Origin: Marinilabiliaceae bacterium UBA5213
GTDB lineage: Bacteria > Bacteroidota > Bacteroidia > Bacteroidales > Marinilabiliaceae
Reading direction: 5' to 3'
DNA: 10,686 bases
NCBI GenBank assembly: GCA_002412555.1
Contig: DHVH01000290.1
Coordinates: 1-10,686 of the forward strand
This document shows positions 5,878 through 10,686 of this stretch, in pieces. The notes under the pieces are model-generated. The model was not told the DNA's origin, did no database searches, and saw only the letters and a program-made list of their open reading frames with translations. Position 1 is the first letter of the stretch. Each line of letters opens with the position of its first letter. Made by a program: the position numbers and the translations under genes.

Positions 5878-6780
5878 ATGCAGAGTTTTAAAGAGGAGTT
5901 TCTAGGGTTTTTGCAGAGCCTGCAGGATGAAATATGCCGGGAGCTGGAGGAGTTGGATGGAAAGGCTCTATTCACTGAGGATTTGTGGCAACGGGAAGAA
6001 GGCGGTGGTGGTCGCACTCGCGTGATAAGCAATGGTGCCGTGTTAGAAAAGGGAGGCGTAAATACTTCTGCGGTTCATGGAAAGCTACCGATTGCTATGA
6101 TGGAATACCTTAAAACCGAGCATGATCGCTTTTTTGCATGCGGACTGTCGCTGGTGCTGCATCCCTTAAATCCTTATGTGCCCACGGTCCATGCCAACTA
6201 CCGGTATTTTGAATTGTATGATGCGCATGGCGTTGTGGTAGACCAGTGGTTTGGAGGGGGAAGTGATCTCACGCCATATTATTACTATGAAACTGATAAA
6301 GCGCATTTTCACGGCGTACAAAAGAAAGTTTGTGATCAAAAGGACCTAACGCTTTATCCTCGGTTTAAGGAGGCTTGTGATCATTACTTTTATAACAGTC
6401 ACCGTTCTGAAGCCCGTGGTATAGGGGGGTTGTTCTATGATTATTTGAGGTCTGATGAGAAGCATGACGGCCGATTTTGGCTGGATTTTGTGACTTCCTT
6501 GGGCAAGGTGTTTTTGTCCTCATACCTACCCATTGTGCAACGTCGCAAGGAACAGGGGCATGGTGACAAAGAACGCTATTGGCAGGAAATCAGACGTGGC
6601 AGATATGTAGAATTTAACCTGATTCATGATAAAGGGACCTTGTTCGGATTGAAAACCAATGGGCGTACTGAATCCATATTAATGAGTCTGCCGCCCCGAG
6701 TGCGATGGGATTATGATTTCAAGCCTGAACCCGGTAGCGCAGAAGAAGAATTGCTTTTGGCGCTAAGGCGAGAAAAATGA
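5878..6780 (+). CDS. hemF: Oxygen-dependent coproporphyrinogen III oxidase (HemF)
   Basis: A cytoplasmic enzyme that oxidatively decarboxylates coproporphyrinogen III to protoporphyrinogen IX using O2. Its 300 residues match the family (E. coli HemF has 299). Signatures in order: GGGGRTRV (42-49), LEKGGVNTSAVHG (56-68), LVLHPLNPYVPTVHANYRYF (92-111), WFGGGSDLTPYYYY (124-137), HRSEARGIGGLFYDYL (175-190), and YVEFNLIHDKGTLFGLKTNG (243-262). The four family histidines are at 95, 105, 145 and 175, nearly the same numbers as in E. coli. The start ATG follows a short TTTTTAAAGT after the heptamer array; no Shine-Dalgarno sequence is present. It is followed on the same strand by hemH after a 194-base spacer holding a related repeat cassette. 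The enzyme for the intervening step, protoporphyrinogen oxidase, is not here. Confidence 0.97.
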   Translation: MQSFKEEFLGFLQSLQDEICRELEELDGKALFTEDLWQREEGGGGRTRVISNGAVLEKGGVNTSAVHGKLPIAMMEYLKTEHDRFFACGLSLVLHPLNPYVPTVHANYRYFELYDAHGVVVDQWFGGGSDLTPYYYYETDKAHFHGVQKKVCDQKDLTLYPRFKEACDHYFYNSHRSEARGIGGLFYDYLRSDEKHDGRFWLDFVTSLGKVFLSSYLPIVQRRKEQGHGDKERYWQEIRRGRYVEFNLIHDKGTLFGLKTNGRTESILMSLPPRVRWDYDFKPEPGSAEEELLLALRREK

Positions 6781-6789
6781 TTATCTTTA

Positions 6790-6841
6790 GGGGAGGGGAG
6801 GGGAGGAAGAGGGGTTGGAAGGGTTGATAGGGTGGGATGGG
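6790..6841 (+). other. Potential G-quadruplex tract after hemF
   Basis: Four runs of GGGG (6790-6793, 6795-6798, 6800-6803, 6811-6814) have loops of one, one and seven bases. They are followed by four runs of GGG (6821-6823, 6830-6832, 6834-6836, 6839-6841). This fits the standard quadruplex pattern twice on the plus strand, so it could form in the hemF-hemH transcript. It begins ten bases after the hemF stop codon. Confidence 0.6.
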
Positions 6842-6974
6842 TTAGGAGTTGGATGGTTGATGGTTTATAGTTGATGAAAACCCAAAACCCAAAACCCAAA
6901 ACTCTCAACAGTTTTCTGATGACTGATGACTGATGACTGATGACTGATAATTGTTAACTGATAACTGATTATAG
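6790..6974. repeat. Heptamer repeat cassette 2, between hemF and hemH
   Basis: This has the same modular order as the cassette before hemF. A G-rich stretch (6790-6854) comes first, then GGTTGAT, GGTTTAT, AGTTGAT (6855-6875). After one extra base come three AAAACCC (6877-6897) and a transition, AAACTCTCAACAGTTTTC (6899-6916). Then follow TGATGAC four times (6917-6944) and TGATAAT, TGTTAAC, TGATAAC, TGATTAT (6945-6972). The 7-base phase is unbroken from 6877 to the hemH start codon, which begins two bases after the last unit. The transition matches AAACTGCTCAATAGTTAC in the first cassette, and GATAGGGTGG(G)ATGG is shared in the G-rich part. It fills the whole spacer. Confidence 0.92.
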
Positions 6975-7997
6975 ATGTCGAAGCGAATTATATTATTGAC
7001 AAATTTGGGTTCACCGGATTCTACTTCGGTGAAGGATGTGCGCCGTTACCTCAATGAGTTTTTGATGGATGAGCGGGTGATTGATGTGCCTTACTTAGGG
7101 AGATTGTTGCTGGTACGTGGCATTATTACGCCTTTCAGGGCGCCCAAAAGTGCTGCAAAGTATAGGACTATATGGACCGGGGAGGGTTCGCCTTTGATTG
7201 TCATTACTCATCAGCTGGCCAGGAAGGTCGCTGAAGCCGCCCAACTTCCCACTTATGTCTGCATGCGCTATGGCAATCCAAGTCCCTTGTCCGCCCTCAA
7301 AAAAATAGCTTCTGAACACGCTGATGCTGAGGAAGTGGTGCTTTTCCCGCTCTATCCACATTTCGCCATGAGTAGTTACGAAACCGCCGTGGAGTATGTA
7401 AAAGAGGTATTTCAGAAAGGTCAGTATCCTTTTAAATTGAAAGTCGTTGCTCCTTATTATGACAATCCTGGTTACATAGAAGCTTTGGCGGCATCTATTC
7501 AGCCCTTTATCGAAGAGAAGGGTTACGATCATGTGCTCTTCAGTTACCATGGCGTTCCTGAAAGACATATTTTAAAGAGCGATCCAAGTGGGCAACATTG
7601 TCTCAAAGTTGAGAACTGCTGTCAGGTAAAATCACCTGTGCATGCCACCTGCTACCGGCATCAGGTGTTGGAAACCACCCGTTTGGTAGCGGATAAACTC
7701 GGACTCACCCGGCATTCGTTCAGCGTTTCTTTTCAGTCGCGACTGGGAACCGACAAATGGCTGTCACCCGCCACCTCAGATGAACTGGCTCAGTTTCCGG
7801 CCCGGGGAATAAAGCGATTGTTGGTGGTTAGTCCCGCTTTTGTCAGCGATTGCCTGGAAACCCTGGAAGAAATTCATGAAGAAGGTCGTGAGACCTTTAT
7901 GGAAGCCGGCGGCGCAGAATTCACTACTGTACCTTGTCTCAACAGCAATGACGACTGGGTAGAGGCAGTGGTGAAATTGATAAATGGTGACTCGTAA
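6975..7997 (+). CDS. hemH: Ferrochelatase (HemH)
   Basis: Inserts ferrous iron into protoporphyrin IX to make protohaem, the last step of the pathway that HemF feeds. The length of 340 residues is usual. The N-terminus LLTNLGSPDS (7-16) and the sequence YLNEFLMDERVID (25-37) are family hallmarks. The catalytic His is H192 in FSYHGVPERHI. FQSRLGTDKWLSPAT (253-267) and FVSDCLETLEEI (289-300) carry the active-site strand and the conserved acidic residue E295. Four cysteines (209, 215, 216, 226) cluster in the loop between H192 and the CYRHQ motif. Some bacterial ferrochelatases bind a [2Fe-2S] cluster through an internal cysteine segment, so this could be one, but that is inference. Translation starts directly behind the heptamer array without a Shine-Dalgarno sequence. 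The gene may be cotranscribed with hemF. Confidence 0.97.
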   Translation: MSKRIILLTNLGSPDSTSVKDVRRYLNEFLMDERVIDVPYLGRLLLVRGIITPFRAPKSAAKYRTIWTGEGSPLIVITHQLARKVAEAAQLPTYVCMRYGNPSPLSALKKIASEHADAEEVVLFPLYPHFAMSSYETAVEYVKEVFQKGQYPFKLKVVAPYYDNPGYIEALAASIQPFIEEKGYDHVLFSYHGVPERHILKSDPSGQHCLKVENCCQVKSPVHATCYRHQVLETTRLVADKLGLTRHSFSVSFQSRLGTDKWLSPATSDELAQFPARGIKRLLVVSPAFVSDCLETLEEIHEEGRETFMEAGGAEFTTVPCLNSNDDWVEAVVKLINGDS

Positions 7998-8011
7998 AAT
8001 CGAGTCACCAT
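7984..8011 (+). terminator. Perfect hairpin overlapping the hemH stop codon
   Basis: ATGGTGACTCG (7984-7994) pairs perfectly over 11 bases with CGAGTCACCAT (8001-8011). The loop TAAAAT contains the hemH TAA stop codon. No T run follows, so it is not a standard Rho-independent terminator. It may protect the 3' end or pause polymerase. Confidence 0.5.
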
Positions 8012-8074
8012 CTTGCTACTTGTCATTAGGTCTTCTTAAGAGAATTTTTAATGATAAAGGAGTTTGGTTTTTTC

Positions 8075-8104
8075 GTCTCTGTGTTCTTAAATAGACACAG
8101 AGAC
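8075..8104. terminator. Perfect hairpin between convergent hemH and M13 peptidase genes
   Basis: GTCTCTGTGT (8075-8084) pairs with ACACAGAGAC (8095-8104) around a ten-base AT-rich loop. CACAGAG is repeated again at 8106-8112. On the plus strand a T run precedes rather than follows the stem, and on the minus strand an A run follows it, so the termination role is uncertain. CTCTGTG/CACAGAG elements of this kind are common dispersed intergenic sequences in bacteria. Confidence 0.4.
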
Positions 8105-8121
8105 CCACAGAGTGAAATTCA

Positions 8122-10161
8122 TTACCAGATTTTGGCCCGCTCTTCTGGTGTTATAAAGCGACCGCCATCAGCAATATTAAAGGCCTGATAGAATTCTTCC
8201 AGATTATATACGATGCCATTTACACGTGCTTCGCCCGGTGAGTGGGGCCCTTCGTTCAGTTGCTGACGTAAACGCTGCTCACGCATGTGGTTACGCCATA
8301 CCTGGGCATAGGAAATAAAGAAGCGCTGCTCAGGTGTAAAACCATCAATGGCTTCGGGGCGGCCATCCTCATTCAGCTTATTCTGCAAACCCTGAAATGA
8401 AATGTTCATGCCACCCAAATCCGCAATGTTTTCGCCCAGACTCAATTTTCCGTTGATCGACAGGCTGTCAAGCATTACGTAGTTGTTGTACTGGTTGACC
8501 AGGACTTGCGACAAGGTATCAAATCGCTCACTGTCCGCTTGTGTCCACCAGTCGCGCAAGTTACCATCCGCCGCATATTGGCGTCCTTTATCGTCGAATC
8601 CATGGGTCATTTCGTGACCAATGACCATACCAATGGCACCAAAGTTCATGGCATCGTCGCCTTCCAGATAAAAGAAGGGCGGTTGAAGTATGGCAGCAGG
8701 AAATACAATCTCATTCATGGTGGGACTGTAATAGGCATTTACCGTCTGGGGCGACATAAACCACTTGTCGCGATCCACCGGTTGGCCAATCTCACTTAAA
8801 TTCTCTTGTATTCTGAAGGCCCTGGCAGCCATCACGTTTAAAATATAAGCTTGCTCCTTGATCTCCAGAGAATTGTAATCGGTCCATTTGTCGGGATACC
8901 CGATTTTTACGTTCATGGCAGCCAACTTCCCATAAGCCTCTTCCTTGGTTTCTTCGCTCATCCATTCGAGCTGAGCAATGCGTTGGTGGAAGGCAGTACG
9001 CAAGTGTTCAACCAGGTCAACCATCCGCTCTTTGGCTTCGGGTGGGAAATAGCTGGCCACATATTCCTGACCCACTGCTTCGCCCAGGTTACTGTTCAGG
9101 ACCCCAAGCGCCCGCTTCCAGCGGTCGCGTTGCACTTCACTGCCCGTCATTACTGTGCCATAAAATGCAAAGTTTGCCTCATCAAAAGACTTGCTGAGGT
9201 AGGAGGCAGAACTGTTCAAAAGATTCCATTGAAGGTAGGTCTTCCATTTATCCAGCGAGACACTGGTGATTAAGTCTGAAGCCGCTTTGAAAAAGTCGGG
9301 CTGGCCGACGTTCAGCTCCTTAATGTCCACATTGCGGGCTGATAAATAAGTGTCCCAATCCAGGGCAGGGGCCAGCGTTTTTAGTTCGCCGATTGTCTGC
9401 TTATTATAGGTTGCATAAGGGTCGCGACGCGTTAAACGATCCATCGAAGCCTCCGCCAGAGCGGTTTCAATCTCCATAACGGCCTCTCTGGCCTCAGAAG
9501 CCTCGGCTTCAGAGGCACCTGCCAGGGTGAAAAGATTTTCAATGAAGCGCTCGTAGTTCTCGCGAATCTCCATGCTGCGGGCATCGTCCTTCAGGTAATA
9601 GTCCCTATCCGACATTCCCAAACCGCCCTGACCCAAAGAAGCAATCATCATCTCCGTGTTTTTGCGGTCCTGGGCAGCACCCAAGCCGAATAAAGCACTG
9701 ATGCCGCTCTGGTGCATGTTGGCCAAAGCAGCAGAAAGCTGTGCTTTCGATTGAATTTGGTCTATGGCATCAATAAAGGGCACTATTGGCGTTAGGCCTT
9801 GCTCTTCAAGGGCCAACGTGTCCATGGCGGAGTTGTAGAAATCACGAACTTTTTGACGATTGCTGCCCTCAGCTGCTTTTTGGTCATTGCGGATGGTGGT
9901 AAGCAAGTCAAAGAGCTTTTGCTCATTTTCTTCGTTCAGTTGTTCAAAAGCACCGTAGCGGCTGTAATCGTCCGGAATGGGATTGCTGGCCAGCCATCCG
10001 CTGTTCACAAACTGGTAAAAATCGTCACCGGGATTAATTGTTGCATCCATATTGGCTGTATTGAGTACCGATTTTGGGGTACCATCTGAGCAGCCACCCA
10101 GCGTAGTTGCCAAGGCTATCATAATGAGGGGGAGGTTTTTTCTTAAGTTTTTTCTGATCAT
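8122..10161 (-). CDS. M13-family (neprilysin/PepO-like) zinc metallopeptidase lipoprotein
   Basis: A 679-residue gluzincin that cleaves oligopeptides, probably anchored in the cell envelope. The N-terminus is a lipoprotein signal: basic start, hydrophobic core, lipobox LGGC with C24. DDFYQFVNSGWL (46-57) opens the M13 N-terminal domain. The C-terminal domain has NAYYSP (475-480) for substrate binding, the zinc motif HEMTH (H516, E517, H520), and GENIADLGG (576-584), giving the third zinc ligand E577 and the supporting D581. H640 and R646 (in SPGEARVNG) fit the transition-state and carboxylate-binding residues of neprilysin. All key residues are present, so it should be active. Length and order match bacterial PepO/PgPepO-type enzymes. 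It stands alone, convergent with hemH and divergent from helD. The start ATG at 10159-10161 is fixed by the signal peptide. Confidence 0.96.
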   Translation of the reverse strand: MIRKNLRKNLPLIMIALATTLGGCSDGTPKSVLNTANMDATINPGDDFYQFVNSGWLASNPIPDDYSRYGAFEQLNEENEQKLFDLLTTIRNDQKAAEGSNRQKVRDFYNSAMDTLALEEQGLTPIVPFIDAIDQIQSKAQLSAALANMHQSGISALFGLGAAQDRKNTEMMIASLGQGGLGMSDRDYYLKDDARSMEIRENYERFIENLFTLAGASEAEASEAREAVMEIETALAEASMDRLTRRDPYATYNKQTIGELKTLAPALDWDTYLSARNVDIKELNVGQPDFFKAASDLITSVSLDKWKTYLQWNLLNSSASYLSKSFDEANFAFYGTVMTGSEVQRDRWKRALGVLNSNLGEAVGQEYVASYFPPEAKERMVDLVEHLRTAFHQRIAQLEWMSEETKEEAYGKLAAMNVKIGYPDKWTDYNSLEIKEQAYILNVMAARAFRIQENLSEIGQPVDRDKWFMSPQTVNAYYSPTMNEIVFPAAILQPPFFYLEGDDAMNFGAIGMVIGHEMTHGFDDKGRQYAADGNLRDWWTQADSERFDTLSQVLVNQYNNYVMLDSLSINGKLSLGENIADLGGMNISFQGLQNKLNEDGRPEAIDGFTPEQRFFISYAQVWRNHMREQRLRQQLNEGPHSPGEARVNGIVYNLEEFYQAFNIADGGRFITPEERAKIW

Positions 10162-10180
10162 GTAGGTTCATTTAAAAATT

Positions 10181-10188
10181 CAAGGCTA
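10181..10188 (-). promoter_or_regulatory. Possible -7 element of the M13 peptidase gene
   Basis: On the minus strand this reads TAGCCTTG, one mismatch from TAnnTTTG, 20 bases before the start codon. No good -33 element was found at the expected distance, so support is weak. Confidence 0.3.
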
Positions 10189-10240
10189 AAATTACCGGTT
10201 ATGGACTTGTCATTAGGTGAGAATTGTCATGTAATGCTGT

Positions 10241-10248
10241 TATCTTTA
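10241..10248 (+). promoter_or_regulatory. Possible -7 element of helD
   Basis: TATCTTTA is one mismatch from TAnnTTTG and resembles the TATCTTTG before the DEAD-box gene. It lies 32 bases before the helD ATG. A -33 partner at proper spacing is not evident. Confidence 0.4.
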
Positions 10249-10280
10249 TACGCTCATTATTATGGATAAAGGGCGTCACT

Positions 10281-10686
10281 ATGATCAACCGTAAAGAGCA
10301 GGATGAAAGAGGATTTTTAACAGCCGTTCTACTTAAACTACAGGACACTTTAGAGCACTTAGATGGCAACATCAAAGGCGTATCCTCCGATGTAAAGGAG
10401 TTCAAAGAGTATTTGTGGGAGCATCAGTCCGACATGGACCATGTAGAGAAAGTCTCTGTGCGCGAATCCATTACCCAGGCAGCGCTGACGGGCGAGTCGG
10501 CCGTTGAACGGCGCAAGCGCATCTATAAATTGATGGATACCCCCTGGTTTGGCCGCATCGATTTTAAAGAAAAAAACGCTCCATCAGAAAGGCCCATTTA
10601 TGTTGGTATCCATAACTACACCGATGAAGCGTCAAAAAAAATCATCATTTATGACTGGCGGGCACCTGTTTCCTCGTTGTTTTATG
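10281..10686 (+). CDS. helD: Partial HelD-type superfamily 1 helicase (N-terminus)
   Basis: The gene runs off the right edge; 135 codons are visible. The first 60 or so residues are charged and helical, as in the HelD N-terminal coiled coil that reaches into the RNA polymerase secondary channel. Then come MDTPWFGRIDF (86-96), RPIYVGIHNYTDE (104-116) and YDWRAPVSSLFY (124-135). This series (PYFGRIDF, IYIGI, DWRAPISSLYY) is the conserved entry to the ATPase part in Bacillus HelD. Known HelD proteins use ATP to release stalled RNA polymerase from nucleic acid. The Walker A motif lies beyond the window. The ATG at 10281 has only a weak AAGGG before it. Whether the full protein is HelD or another UvrD-like helicase cannot be checked here, but the visible motifs favour HelD. 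Confidence 0.85.
   Translation, partial: MINRKEQDERGFLTAVLLKLQDTLEHLDGNIKGVSSDVKEFKEYLWEHQSDMDHVEKVSVRESITQAALTGESAVERRKRIYKLMDTPWFGRIDFKEKNAPSERPIYVGIHNYTDEASKKIIIYDWRAPVSSLFY

Noticed and set aside
8851..9273. Plus-strand frame opposite the M13 peptidase
   Set aside because: Shadow of a well-supported coding sequence; no family motif or start context.

Overview
The window looks like a chromosomal segment of a member of the Bacteroidota. The evidence is TAnnTTTG-type promoter elements, almost no Shine-Dalgarno sequences, AT-rich spacers, and protein types typical of the phylum: a PagL-like outer-membrane protein, a lipoprotein M13 peptidase, a CxxC redoxin of the AhpC/TSA type and a HelD helicase. 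The exact order cannot be fixed from this sequence. Oxygen-dependent HemF suggests at least partly aerobic growth. There are no phage, transposase, CRISPR, tRNA or rRNA genes.

Layout. Positions 1-203 (minus) hold the 5' end of an exported PagL/acyloxyacyl-hydrolase-like protein. A strong terminator at 268-298 closes speA (320-2212, minus; biosynthetic arginine decarboxylase). Divergently from speA runs a DEAD-box RNA helicase (2456-3703, plus), with a clear terminator at 3749-3786. An unusual 450-base spacer follows. It contains long A and T tracts, an 11-base direct repeat and a candidate structured leader RNA (4151-4240). The leader feeds a small, very acidic exported protein (4257-4817) built around seven tryptophan-methionine motifs, mostly EDWM. 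That gene ends at a terminator and converges on a minus-strand thioredoxin-like protein (4968-5549).

The centre carries two haem genes in tandem: hemF (5878-6780) and hemH (6975-7997). The spacers just upstream of each hold the same kind of repeat cassette. Each has a G-rich stretch, then GGTTGAT-type heptamers, then AAACCCC/AAAACCC heptamers, then TGATAAC/TGATGAC heptamers running almost to the start codon. The 7-base periodicity is kept without interruption for about 200 bases before hemF and about 98 bases before hemH. Beyond hemH, two perfect hairpins separate it from a convergent M13 (neprilysin/PepO-like) lipoprotein metallopeptidase (8122-10161, minus). The window ends in the N-terminal part of helD (10281 onward, plus).

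The genes are mostly unrelated housekeeping functions: polyamines, RNA remodelling, haem, proteolysis and RNA polymerase recycling. HemF and HemH act in the same pathway, with the protoporphyrinogen oxidase step between them encoded elsewhere. The parts least explained by known families are the WM-repeat protein with its leader and the paired heptamer cassettes before hemF and hemH.
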